A stretch of DNA of 38,265 nucleotides, from the NCBI GenBank assembly GCA_945890885.1, contig CAMDDF010000008.1:1-38265 (forward strand), read 5' to 3'. This DNA is from Candidatus Kuenenia stuttgartensis (lineage in GTDB: Bacteria > Planctomycetota > Phycisphaerae > Sedimentisphaerales > CAMDDF01). Positions 8,611-16,905 of the stretch are shown here, one piece after another (the stretch's first letter is position 1; the number at the start of each line of letters is the position of its first letter). A program made the translations under genes and the position numbers. The notes below the pieces were generated by a model. It made no database searches. It was given only the letters and a program-made list of their open reading frames with translations, and was not told the DNA's origin.

Positions 8611-11490
8611 CGGTTTTTCAACTGCAAAAATAGCTACATCACCATAATAATCGCCCCAGCCCAATTCGAATTTCAATATATCATTTTCTATCTTATAGGA
8701 ATGGTCTGTAAGACATTTTGTAATTACATAGCCTTTAGGTAGTTTTACCTCCTGTGGGCCACCTGTAACACCAACAACTCCAAGCAGTCCGGAACCAATA
8801 ATTAGTTCATTATCATTCTCAAGTAGCGGATTCATCCCAGCTTCTCTGGCCATGTTTCTGATGAGGGTAGGACTAAGCGCACCAGGCGCACCAATCCAGA
8901 GAACTGAATAATCTTTTTTTCGACTTACAAGCATACCTGGAACTGATGTTCCTGCATACGTCGCCAGCACTTTGGCACCGGCAGAAGGGTCAGCAGAAGC
9001 ATTGCTTGCGAACCACTCCAACCCTGCACTGGTTGGACAATTACCAAGGAGAGTACCCTGCCTGATGCCTCTCAGCAGAGGATCGGCAACCGCAAGAGTT
9101 GCAAGTGATTTACCGGTTACAGAAGAGTCCTCATGTATATTAAAGCCGGTGATCTTTTGCGGATTTGACAAATCTCCAGCGGCAGCTACCCCGGGTAAAC
9201 ACATGAAAGCGACAACTCTATTTTGATTGCAGTATTTTGATTTTATCTTTTCCGCCTGTTCCAGTGTCATCGTAAGAGGGTTAACGAATATGGCTACCCT
9301 TGGCACAGTCAACTCTGGATTAAAAGCGTCTTGCATACAGAAGAATCGCACAGGCAAGCCCGTACAACCCCAAGGATACATTCCACCAAGACCAAGGCTC
9401 ATTGCATAATAAGGTTTTTCGACCGCACCAGAATTAAAATATCTGCCAAGCTGAACAAGGTGATTAGCTGCGTCCTCGTCGACGAACACACCAACATAAT
9501 CCTGTCCAAGACTTGGACTCTTGCCCACATATTCGGATATTTCCATACCCTCTTTAAATGTTTTCATCGTGTCAGGATGCCAGTACCACCCGCCCCACAT
9601 GTCCCACATGTGGAAACCTGCCCCGCCTGCGAACTCTCGGAGAAACGAAGCAAGTACCTGCCGTTTGAATTCTGCCGGAGATTTTGCGATGTATGCGTCA
9701 TCATAATCGAGCCAGGCATCAAGGCCGGACTTGGTATCTCGCAAATCAAGTTCCTGCACAGCAAGTTTGCCGTGGAGGACTGATCCTAACATTCCACCTC
9801 TGGAGATAAAATCAACATAGGGACTGTTGAGCATTTCATAGAAATCTCCGTGGGCCAGCGGATACGAAGCAGGAAGTGTAGGCCAGTACTGTCCACAGAG
9901 CAGCCTGCCATTTGTGCCGTCTTTTAGTCCGCGACAAAACGCGATCTGCCGCCGTGTATTGCTGATTGAGAGATAAGCGTTAAAGTCCGAACATTGGGCA
10001 GATTTGCCGTTATAGCTTAAAAGCGGGCCCTTGTTTTGTCCTGTACTTCGCATTGTGATATCCGGAATCGGAGCACTGGCAAAATCAGTTTGCATGTCCC
10101 ATGCCTGCCAAAGATTTGCGTCAGTTACATATTTTTCCTTGAGGTATTTACGGAAGCCGTTAAACATTGACTTGCTGTAATCGGCAAATTCCCATTCGTT
10201 AGAGAATATCCACTGTCCATCGGCGCCGCCATTGAGGTATGCACCTATAACTACCTTGCCTTCCGGAACGCTTTCAAGCCACTCGCCAAGAGCCTTGAGC
10301 ATCTTCGCACCATCACTGGCGAATTTTTCAGAATGTATCGAAGCTTCCCAGAATTCACCATCTTTGGGTTCCGCACCTCCGTACCGCGATACACGTGACC
10401 ATCCAGCTATACCTTTTTCACCCTTCGCATTGACATGCACGTCATCTGGATTTTCTGCTGCCCAGTCATCGTAGACATTGATCCATAGGTGCAACAGTAT
10501 GTACGCGTCTGGGCTTCTAGCTACCACGTAACGTATCGCCTCACGGAGAGGTTCAAAATTATATTTACCATCGCCCAGCCATATATTACATGGTGCCCCT
10601 GGCGTATCGCCGTATGGACCTGTTTTGACAGTAATAGTGTGAAGCTGAACACCGATATTACTCATATTACGATAATACCCGAATTCATGACCAGAATATG
10701 GCGCCATGTGGATGACAGGTTTTACAGGCTTTCCGTTCACAAGCATCTCAACCCGGTAATCCTGCCTTACAAGCGTAGCAAAGGCCTTTTCCCTGCTCTG
10801 AAACACTTCATTGATTTCATCCTGAGACTTAAGAACAGCCGCATCCTCATCCGTCTTTGCGGAATCAAAGTAATATCGCACAGCAGGCATACCTCGTCCG
10901 GCTTTTTCCTTTGGGCTCCAGAGTGTTTTTTCGAAATTGGGCTCGATTCGGATAGACTTGATCTTTACTTTTACCCGGTTCCCAAAAAACCTGATACCAG
11001 CCGAAACATATTTTGCATTTTGCGGCGGGTTCCAGCTTGCTCCGATACTTCTGAATAATCCTGGTCGAGTAGGAAGCGTACGGTCCTGCATGGAATCTTT
11101 GAACTCGATATTTCCTACTTCTATTTCGTTACTGTCGTAAAATTTAACAAATGGAATTATCTTTGAATCAAATTCAACATCCTGTATACCAAGTTCAAAT
11201 ACGATTCTACCTTTATTCTCATATCCACATTTAAACGCTATCTTTTCGGACGAAAACACTTGTGCCCCAAGCTCTTGCCCATTCCACGCAATGGACATCA
11301 TGCCGTTCTGCAATTTAATCGACAGATTCTCCTTGTTTGTATTTTGCCACAAATCGATCTTTGCAGTATTAAAATACACGGCCTCACTAGAAACCGGTGG
11401 CCCAATTATCTCCTCAGGCCCTGATTCACCTTTAACCGGAGCACATGAAAAATAAATAACCAATGCAATTAAAATTCTAACTTTGTACAT
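8605..11490 (-). CDS. Large exported GH42-like (GH-A clan) hydrolase
   Basis: The 961-residue product has an N-terminal hydrophobic signal (MYKVRILIALVIYFSCAPVKG). The SC in 'YFSCAP' could be a weak lipobox. Residues to about 240 look like a beta-sandwich module. The middle is TIM-barrel-like: 'PYSGHEFGYYRNMSNIGVQLHT', 'GAYLNGGADGQWIFSNEWEFADYS' and 'FLREFAGGAGFHMWDMWGGWYW'. Residues from about 690 ('YVGVFVDEDAANHL', 'RVAIFVNPLTMTLEQAEKIK') resemble the beta-galactosidase trimerisation (class I glutamine amidotransferase-like) domain. This layout fits GH42 or a close relative, but I cannot assign the catalytic glutamates firmly. AAGGA precedes the ATG. It is likely the outer or periplasmic enzyme of the locus. 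Confidence 0.66.
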   Translation of the reverse strand: MYKVRILIALVIYFSCAPVKGESGPEEIIGPPVSSEAVYFNTAKIDLWQNTNKENLSIKLQNGMMSIAWNGQELGAQVFSSEKIAFKCGYENKGRIVFELGIQDVEFDSKIIPFVKFYDSNEIEVGNIEFKDSMQDRTLPTRPGLFRSIGASWNPPQNAKYVSAGIRFFGNRVKVKIKSIRIEPNFEKTLWSPKEKAGRGMPAVRYYFDSAKTDEDAAVLKSQDEINEVFQSREKAFATLVRQDYRVEMLVNGKPVKPVIHMAPYSGHEFGYYRNMSNIGVQLHTITVKTGPYGDTPGAPCNIWLGDGKYNFEPLREAIRYVVARSPDAYILLHLWINVYDDWAAENPDDVHVNAKGEKGIAGWSRVSRYGGAEPKDGEFWEASIHSEKFASDGAKMLKALGEWLESVPEGKVVIGAYLNGGADGQWIFSNEWEFADYSKSMFNGFRKYLKEKYVTDANLWQAWDMQTDFASAPIPDITMRSTGQNKGPLLSYNGKSAQCSDFNAYLSISNTRRQIAFCRGLKDGTNGRLLCGQYWPTLPASYPLAHGDFYEMLNSPYVDFISRGGMLGSVLHGKLAVQELDLRDTKSGLDAWLDYDDAYIAKSPAEFKRQVLASFLREFAGGAGFHMWDMWGGWYWHPDTMKTFKEGMEISEYVGKSPSLGQDYVGVFVDEDAANHLVQLGRYFNSGAVEKPYYAMSLGLGGMYPWGCTGLPVRFFCMQDAFNPELTVPRVAIFVNPLTMTLEQAEKIKSKYCNQNRVVAFMCLPGVAAAGDLSNPQKITGFNIHEDSSVTGKSLATLAVADPLLRGIRQGTLLGNCPTSAGLEWFASNASADPSAGAKVLATYAGTSVPGMLVSRKKDYSVLWIGAPGALSPTLIRNMAREAGMNPLLENDNELIIGSGLLGVVGVTGGPQEVKLPKGYVITKCLTDHSYKIENDILKFELGWGDYYGDVAIFAVEKPI

Positions 11491-11512
11491 ATCATCCTTT
11501 ACAAAACAACTG

Positions 11513-12199
11513 CTAACGTGTTACCAACCATGCAAAATAAGTATCACCCCACAGGCGACGCTCATCCCAGTATTTATCAAATTCCCGATAACCGCTTTCA
11601 ACATGAAGATCAGAAAACAAGACGCTCTTGCCGCGATCATGCGATGCTCCGAAAGATGCGGTTATTCCGTCGTAAACCAGGTAGTAATGATTATCCATAA
11701 TAAGGAAAGTAGTTTTTGGACTTTTAAGTTTATCAGAGCGGAAATATGCTGACGGCGGTGCATCCGCCCACAAATAGCGGTTTATCCCATAACTGTTGCC
11801 GAACCACGCATCACGGCTTGGCACCTTGAAACTCGTTGGGCACCTGAAAACTCCTAGCTGCCTGTCTGGATAATTACTGTTATCGCCAGTAAAGTTGCCA
11901 GGAGCATAAATATATTTGGAAGCGGCGGCTCCGCCAAGATAAGGAGCTAACTGGCCCTGCCAGTAGTTAATAGGACCAAACCAATTAATTTTATCAATCA
12001 TAGGAAAAATCTTATAATCGTTTGCGTACAGGTTAAAGCCAAGACCACAGCTGCGCATGTTTGAGAGGCACACTACTTTTTTTGCGGATTCCCTTGCCTT
12101 GTTAAGCGAGGGCATCATTATCGCAAGTAACAGAGCTATTATTGATATGACTACCAGCAATTCTACTAGCGTAAATGCTTTGTGTTTGGCTTTTGCCAT
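11513..12199 (-). CDS. Pseudopilin-like protein with prepilin N-terminus
   Basis: The N-terminus KAFTLVELLVVISIIALLLAIMMPSLNKAR is a type IV prepilin/type II secretion pseudopilin signal: cleavage before Phe, conserved Glu5, then a hydrophobic helix. The cleavage site has Ala where Gly is usual. The remaining ~195 residues are the globular domain found in the large planctomycete family of DUF1559-like pseudopilins ('SVLFSDLHVES' near the end recalls their H-X9-DG-type region). AGGA lies 7 nt before the ATG. It sits between the regulator and the GH42-like gene with gaps of about 20 bp, so it is co-transcribed with the glycan genes. A surface or export role is inferred. Confidence 0.85.
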   Translation of the reverse strand: MAKAKHKAFTLVELLVVISIIALLLAIMMPSLNKARESAKKVVCLSNMRSCGLGFNLYANDYKIFPMIDKINWFGPINYWQGQLAPYLGGAAASKYIYAPGNFTGDNSNYPDRQLGVFRCPTSFKVPSRDAWFGNSYGINRYLWADAPPSAYFRSDKLKSPKTTFLIMDNHYYLVYDGITASFGASHDRGKSVLFSDLHVESGYREFDKYWDERRLWGDTYFAWLVTR

Positions 12200-12220
12200 A
12201 ATTAATTCCTGCCTGATAAA

Positions 12221-13348
12221 TTATTGCATAAAACTTTGTTTTGAAACCGGCTGTACCAAACGTGGTTCAACCAGAATTTTCATGCGATGTTCATCCGGAT
12301 TCTTGATGCGCCACATCAGTTGTTCTACCGCCTTTTTGCCGATTATTTCCGCACCAATATCAATACTGACTGGTTTAGGATCAAGGCCGGCCAGAACTTC
12401 CGTTTCGTTATTACAGGATACTACGATTACATCTTTGCCAGGCTTGATGCCGCGACTGTTGAGTATCTGGTATAAATTGGCCGCCTGCATATCTGATGGA
12501 ACAAATATGCCGCGGGGTCTTGGGGATAGTTCTAAAAATCTTTCGACCAACTGCTCTACTATCTGAATATTTGAATCGATGCTTCGAATTTGCGATGTGA
12601 CTACATTTTCAGGCTCAAGCAGTTCAGCTTTAATATTTGATGCCATGCAATAAGACACAAACGCCCTCCTGCGAGCAGAAAAGGAAATGTGAGCGGGCTC
12701 TGAGTTGAGGAATACCAGATTATCAAAACCCAATCCTGCAAGATAATCCGCCGCCAGGAAACCTATCCTGTCTTCGTCGGAATAAACCTCATCCACTTCG
12801 AGATTCGGATTGGCATTTTGAGTCATAAACCAAACCTTTGGAATATCACTTATCTTGGCTAGTATTTCCGCTGACGGACACACGCCTTCCATCAAAATAC
12901 CATCGACACGTCCATCAAGTACGGCTGGCGGCAGTTGACTGGCGCGATTGACATATGCCATTGTCATATTTAACTTGTTTTCGGTCAGTTCATTACCTAT
13001 CCCGTGAATCGCGGTAGCCATAACCGGTGCATGTGCAAGCCGCGTATCCATGCCCATAAGCAACACGGCGACATTTTCGGTTCTGATGCCCTCATGCACC
13101 CTGGTTTTGGGACCCCTGCGGGGGACGCTTATTGCTCCTAGCCTTACCAGTATTTCCCGGTACCTATTGGCCGTTCTCGGTGCAAGGCCTCTGGTTCTTA
13201 CGAAGTTTGACAGTAATTCCGATATCTGGGCGGTGGTGATATATTCGAAACAGTTGGCTTCGATGATTTTGGTCTTGCCTATCGGATATTTGTTGCATGC
13301 CTCGATCAGTTCCGGCTTTACGGCCTTGCGGTACACCGTTTGGTACAT
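12221..13348 (-). CDS. LacI/GalR-type sugar-responsive regulator, atypical N-terminus
   Basis: Residues from about 88 to the end form a periplasmic-binding-protein-like effector domain of the LacI/GalR type: 'RTENVAVLLMGMDTRLAHAPV', 'GRVDGILMEGV', 'PRGIFVPSDMQAANLYQILNSRGIKPGKDVIVVSCNNE' and 'VSIDIGAEIIGKKAVEQL'. The N-terminal ~85 residues are not the usual LacI helix-turn-helix. 'ITTAQISELLSNFVRTRGLAPRTANRYREILVRLGAISVPRRGPKTRVHEG' looks more like a winged helix (GntR-like). It is first in the putative operon and is the obvious candidate for sensing the released sugar and controlling the locus. No clear ribosome binding site is visible before the ATG. Confidence 0.8.
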   Translation of the reverse strand: MYQTVYRKAVKPELIEACNKYPIGKTKIIEANCFEYITTAQISELLSNFVRTRGLAPRTANRYREILVRLGAISVPRRGPKTRVHEGIRTENVAVLLMGMDTRLAHAPVMATAIHGIGNELTENKLNMTMAYVNRASQLPPAVLDGRVDGILMEGVCPSAEILAKISDIPKVWFMTQNANPNLEVDEVYSDEDRIGFLAADYLAGLGFDNLVFLNSEPAHISFSARRRAFVSYCMASNIKAELLEPENVVTSQIRSIDSNIQIVEQLVERFLELSPRPRGIFVPSDMQAANLYQILNSRGIKPGKDVIVVSCNNETEVLAGLDPKPVSIDIGAEIIGKKAVEQLMWRIKNPDEHRMKILVEPRLVQPVSKQSFMQ

Positions 13349-13368
13349 AAACAGCTATTTTAGGCCAT

Positions 13369-13403
13369 AAAAAAAAGGACTCACGATTTCTCGCAAGTCC
13401 TTT
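13369..13403 (-). terminator. Rho-independent terminator (ancestral tRNA-Arg terminator)
   Basis: On the minus strand AAGGACT-tg-CGA-gaaa-TCG-tg-AGTCCTT is followed by a T-run (A8 at 13369-13376 on the plus strand). It lies just past the displaced 3' half of the tRNA (13415-13458). Before the element inserted, it would have followed the tRNA-Arg gene directly. Confidence 0.82.
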
Positions 13404-13414
13404 ACTGTCAAACC

Positions 13415-13458
13415 AATACACCTGAAGGGATTTGAACCCCTAACCTTCGGTTCCGTAG
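13415..13458 (-). repeat. att site: displaced 3' half of tRNA-Arg
   Basis: Forty-four bases are identical to 14389-14432, running from the tRNA anticodon loop (CTACGGA on the minus strand) to two bases past its 3' end. The flanks then differ (cc versus aa on one side, gc versus ac on the other). This is the expected trace of site-specific integration into a tRNA gene. This copy lacks the 5' half of a tRNA and is not a gene. Confidence 0.9.
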
Positions 13459-13558
13459 GCAATCAAGATGAGTCTTGCCGTCAATACGACTTTTACACGT
13501 AAGTCTTTTCATAACAGCAAATTAAGAAGCTGGCATTAACCTGTCAAGGCAAATAATA

Positions 13559-13576
13559 TTTGCACCAGTTTGCACC
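13559..13576. repeat. Paired TTTGCACC repeats, possible integrase arm sites
   Basis: TTTGCACC-ag-TTTGCACC puts two 8-bp direct repeats exactly one helical turn (10 bp) apart, about 100 bp inside the distal att copy. Tyrosine-recombinase arm sites look like this, but no third copy near the other att was noticed. Confidence 0.35.
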
Positions 13577-14277
13577 TATTTTCGCCTACTTTCAACCGCT
13601 TTTGGGTAGACTACCCATTTAAAAATCACATACCATACCAATAGCTGTAGTTGAATCATAGCCCATGCAGGTTTGGAAACATAATCTTTTGTCGCTTCAA
13701 CACTTTCAATACTTACGGGCTTTATTTTCTTCGACTCTGGAGCATCAGTATATCCATTGCGAAGTCCTTCAACTGCTTTCAACGACCAGAAAACTTCCTG
13801 ACTGACCAACTTCTTCTTGAGACCCCATTTAAATATCCGCCTAATTCTGACAGTCATTTTATTAATATATTGACGGGAATGCCCCTCCCTGACTTGCCAT
13901 TGCTGGATGCATTCTAATTCTGGAGCACCAAAACCCTTTATCAATATGTCCCCATATAAACTTACCATAATTTTAATTGTGGTTTTGAAATTAGCAACTT
14001 CAGTAGAAATCTTACCATTCCGACTTTTGTAATGACCTTCTGCAAATACTAAAAAGTCTGCACAAAGCTCCGCTATTGTGGCACTATAATTTGGGGATGG
14101 ATTGAGCTTGCAACCGTTTGCCAGATATTCAGCAATAACACGCCTGTATTCCTGCTGAGTTTCAGGGAGAAGGCTTTTGCCCAGATAGATGCGTTTTTGG
14201 TCAATTCTAACGTAAGCTTGACCGGTTGCCTTGTGATGTGCCATTTGAGGGATTTTTACTGTTTTTGTCTTTGCCAT
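13576..14277 (-). pseudogene. Tyrosine-recombinase integrase, catalytic domain deleted
   Basis: The 233-residue product has the N-terminal arm-binding and SAM-like core-binding domains of a tyrosine recombinase, in the style common in planctomycete genomes ('VRIDQKRIYLGKSL', 'SATIAELCADFLVFAEGHY', 'YINKMTVRIRRIFKWGLKKKLVSQEVFWSLKAVEGLRNG'). At 'PAWAMIQLQLL' (about residue 213), where the first catalytic Arg motif should follow (usually TGxRPGE), the frame changes to 'VWYVIFKWVVYPKAVESRRK' and stops. All catalytic residues are absent. Full-length relatives are about 380-400 residues. AAGGAG precedes the ATG by 8 nt. A DNA-binding remnant could still be made. Confidence 0.85.
13603..13617. repeat. 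Palindrome TGGGTAG-A-CTACCCA, copy 1
   Basis: A perfect 7-bp inverted repeat with a 1-nt centre lies inside the aberrant 3' end of the integrase ORF. Its near-twin is at 14298-14313, upstream of the same ORF. Confidence 0.6.
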
Positions 14278-14297
14278 AATGCGACTCCTTAAAATTT

Positions 14298-14313
14298 TGG
14301 GTAGTACTACCCA
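14298..14313. repeat. Palindrome TGGGTAGTACTACCCA, copy 2
   Basis: A perfect 16-bp palindrome about 20 bp upstream of the integrase start. Its position suits an operator for the integrase gene. The match to 13603-13617 suggests both copies were placed by the same process or bind the same protein. Confidence 0.6.
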
Positions 14314-14390
14314 CTTTTAAAAAAATTTTAAGCCGCACTGTCAGGCAAGACAGGTATCCTAAGCATAGGACTCAGCAATATTTACAAAAA

Positions 14391-14464
<74 letters not shown>

Positions 14465-14711
14465 AAGATATTATAAATTACCACAAAATAAGCAATTACG
14501 CAAATAATAAACAAAAAAAACTGAAAACTCCGTTCCGACAAATTTTCGCTTACTTTACATACCACAGGCCTTTATTGCAAGAAAATTAAATCTATTTATC
14601 GACCTGATTAAGCCCCCCTTCAAAAAAGCAGAAACAAAAGAATGATAAGCCGTAATCAAGGAAATTCATTTAAGGCTGCACAAAAAATATAACGGCGGAA
14701 AGGTTACTCTG

Positions 14712-15488
14712 ATGGACATAGCGACAATAGGCGGAATTATCTTCGGATTAGTGGTTGTTCTGGGCACTATTCAGTATGAAGGCGATCTCATGCTTTTCTT
14801 TAATATTCCAGGCATTGCAATCGTCTTTGGAGGAATGGCCTGCGCAACAATGGTGCACTTTTCAATGTCACAGTTTCTCGGCATATTCTCGGTGATAAAA
14901 AAGACCGTGTTCACCAGAGCAATAGCTCCTGAATTGATAATCAAACAAATTACAGAACTGGCAACAATCAACAGAAGAGATGGAGCTTTGGCGCTTGAAC
15001 AGGAATTGCCCAAAATCAAAAATACTTTCCTGAAAAAAGGACTGTTACTCGTTATCGACGGCCAAAATGAAGAAAGTATTAAAAAAAACATGGAGCTTGA
15101 AATTCAATACATGCAGGAAAGACATGCCATCGGCAAAAAGATTCTTGATTTCATGGGAGCATCCTGTCCATCATTCGCAATGGTAGGAACGCTCATAGGA
15201 CTTGTTTCTATGCTTAGCAAGATGGACAACCCTGACGAAATCGGTAGCGGTATGGCATGTGCTCTGGTGTGTACGTTTTATGGCTCAGCCCTGGCAAACC
15301 TGATATTCCTGCCGCTGGCGGGAAAACTTGGGCTGCATTCAAAGGCAGAAACAACTTCGATGGAAATGGTGCTTGAAGGCATTTGTGGAATAGTAACCGG
15401 CGAAAGCCCCACAGCAATCAGGGAACATCTGCAGGTCTTCCTGTCAGCGAAACAAAGAAATAATCTGGCCAAATTAAAGGCAGCATAA
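14712..15488 (+). CDS. motA: MotA-type flagellar stator subunit
   Basis: The 258-residue product is a MotA/PomA-type stator protein: two N-terminal membrane helices ('IGGIIFGLVVVLGTI', 'MLFFNIPGIAIVFGGMACATMV'), a cytoplasmic domain ('LELEIQYMQERHAIGKKILDFMGA'-like) and two C-terminal helices with 'FAMVGTLIGLVSML' and 'YGSALANLIFLPLAGKL', which line the ion channel and carry conserved motifs. GGAAAGG lies about 9 nt before the ATG. The stop overlaps the first motB-like start by one base, so the genes are translationally coupled. No other flagellar genes are in the window. The length is typical. Confidence 0.9.
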   Translation: MDIATIGGIIFGLVVVLGTIQYEGDLMLFFNIPGIAIVFGGMACATMVHFSMSQFLGIFSVIKKTVFTRAIAPELIIKQITELATINRRDGALALEQELPKIKNTFLKKGLLLVIDGQNEESIKKNMELEIQYMQERHAIGKKILDFMGASCPSFAMVGTLIGLVSMLSKMDNPDEIGSGMACALVCTFYGSALANLIFLPLAGKLGLHSKAETTSMEMVLEGICGIVTGESPTAIREHLQVFLSAKQRNNLAKLKAA

Positions 15489-16141
15489 TGGCAAAAAAGG
15501 AAAAAGAAGAAGAAGAAGAAGAAGAAGAATCTTGCAGCGAATCGGCACCGTTGTGGATTATCTCATTCGCAGACATGATGTCGCTGTTGATGGCTTTTTT
15601 TGTAGTCCTTTCAACGGCCGCCTCCAGTGGACCCAAAGCGCAAGAGAAACTTAAAACCGCAATCAACATCGCATTGGCGCCGTGCGGAGGAATGTTCCGC
15701 TCAACGGGGGATGACATAGGCCCCGGATTAAACAAAACGGCTTCCGCAGACAGCGGAAGCGAAAAACCTACGCAATGCGACACGAACAAAGGTTCAATGA
15801 AACCTGCTGACGACTCGGCACACAAGACACATAAAGTGTTTACACTAAACTCCAACGAAATATTCTATGGTTCAGGCGCATCAATTTCGACAAAAGGCAA
15901 AGAATTTCTCAATACACTGACTGAGTATGTCGTCAAAACAAACGCCAGAATAACAATCGGAGAATCCTCAAACAAGGTCAGTCCATTAGGGATCAGCAGA
16001 GCCACAACTACGGCCAAATATATGGTTGATCGCGGTGTTTCTGAAGATTCAATCAATATAACAGCGCAAGTTCAGCAACAAACCGGTGATGATACACGAA
16101 AATTTCAGATAATGATTCTTGAGAAAGAAATTTACAAATGA
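15488..16141 (+). CDS. MotB-like stator protein 1
   Basis: The 217-residue product starts with a charged cytoplasmic tail, then 'APLWIISFADMMSLLMAFFVVLS'. The Asp in 'SFAD' matches the ion-carrying Asp of MotB (AYADFMTAMMAFF in E. coli). The C-terminal part (from about residue 110) is an OmpA-like peptidoglycan-binding domain, but the usual 'GHTD' loop reads 'IGESSNK', so wall binding may be weak. The tail contains eight consecutive GAA codons. It is coupled to motA (TAATG) and to the second motB-like gene (ATGA). The name motB is not given because two candidates exist. Confidence 0.85.
   Translation: MAKKEKEEEEEEEESCSESAPLWIISFADMMSLLMAFFVVLSTAASSGPKAQEKLKTAINIALAPCGGMFRSTGDDIGPGLNKTASADSGSEKPTQCDTNKGSMKPADDSAHKTHKVFTLNSNEIFYGSGASISTKGKEFLNTLTEYVVKTNARITIGESSNKVSPLGISRATTTAKYMVDRGVSEDSINITAQVQQQTGDDTRKFQIMILEKEIYK
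15506..15529 (+). repeat. (GAA)8 trinucleotide repeat in MotB-like gene 1
   Basis: Eight in-frame GAA codons encode E8 in the cytoplasmic tail. Slippage here would change the tail length without breaking the frame. Confidence 0.8.
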
Positions 16142-16887
16142 AAAAAGGTCCGCCAAAAGAAGAAAAAGGCGAGAGTGCTCCGCTTTGGATGATTTCTTTC
16201 TCGGATATGATATCGCTGATGATGGCATTTTTCGTGATGCTTTTGGCGATGACAAATTCAGACGGCGGCTCAAGTAGTGGAAATGGCGACGACGTTTTCA
16301 AGCGTTCAATAGCAGGCTTCAATAACTCCATCAAAAGTTTTGGAGTGCCGGAACTGTTCGGCAAAAAAGCTGATGGCGGCGGCAAAAAACAAATGAGACA
16401 TTACGCTATAGATTCCAATGAAAACGCTCAGACAGGCCAGAGAATTATTAGTTCTATTGAGGAACAAACCAAAAAACTTTTCAATCAACTCGACACTGAT
16501 GCGGAAACATCTCCATCAACAGTGAAAGGGACTCCGATCATATTCACAGCAACCCCCATTCTTTTTAACAAGAGCGATTATGAGTTGAAGGAAGAAGATA
16601 AAACTTACCTCAAGCAATTTTGTTCCGATATAAAAAGCTCTTCGCAATCAGGTAATATAACTATAGTTGTAATTGGCGCCGCTGAAGAAGATATGAACTT
16701 CAGGGACAAATGTATGGTATCTTCGCAACGCGCCAACGCTGTTGCCGAATACATAAAACAATATTTCCCAGATTCCTCCATAAACGTCGTTGCCTGGGGT
16801 ACAAACAACCTTTCAAGCTGGGCGAAAGATTCATCCTTCTCAGCAAACAAAACACATATTCTTTTATCAGTCCTTCGTAAGGATTAG
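16138..16887 (+). CDS. MotB-like stator protein 2
   Basis: A second, diverged MotB-like protein (249 residues) follows with a 4-bp ATGA overlap. It has 'APLWMISFSDMISLMMAFFVMLLAMT' with the conserved Asp, a long linker, and an OmpA-like domain ('ATPILFNKSDYELKEEDKTYLKQF', 'VSSQRANAVAEYIKQYF', 'INVVAWGTNN'). The peptidoglycan-binding loop is unusual ('VIGAAEEDMNF' in place of GHTD). One MotA with two MotB-like partners suggests either two alternative stator complexes or a mixed one. The gene ends 18 bp from the convergent HAD gene. Confidence 0.85.
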   Translation: MKKGPPKEEKGESAPLWMISFSDMISLMMAFFVMLLAMTNSDGGSSSGNGDDVFKRSIAGFNNSIKSFGVPELFGKKADGGGKKQMRHYAIDSNENAQTGQRIISSIEEQTKKLFNQLDTDAETSPSTVKGTPIIFTATPILFNKSDYELKEEDKTYLKQFCSDIKSSSQSGNITIVVIGAAEEDMNFRDKCMVSSQRANAVAEYIKQYFPDSSINVVAWGTNNLSSWAKDSSFSANKTHILLSVLRKD

Positions 16888-16905
16888 AGAATTTTAATGT
16901 CTTTT

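Noticed and set aside
10489-11058. 189-residue plus-strand ORF opposite the GH42-like gene
   Set aside because: It is antisense to a well-supported gene; its composition is irregular and no ribosome binding site or family motif is visible.
13415-13458. A second tRNA gene
   Set aside because: Only the 3' half is present; the D arm and 5' acceptor strand are missing.
15418-15855. 145-residue minus-strand ORF with a serine run
   Set aside because: The Ser run is the reverse complement of the (GAA)8 tract in the MotB-like gene.
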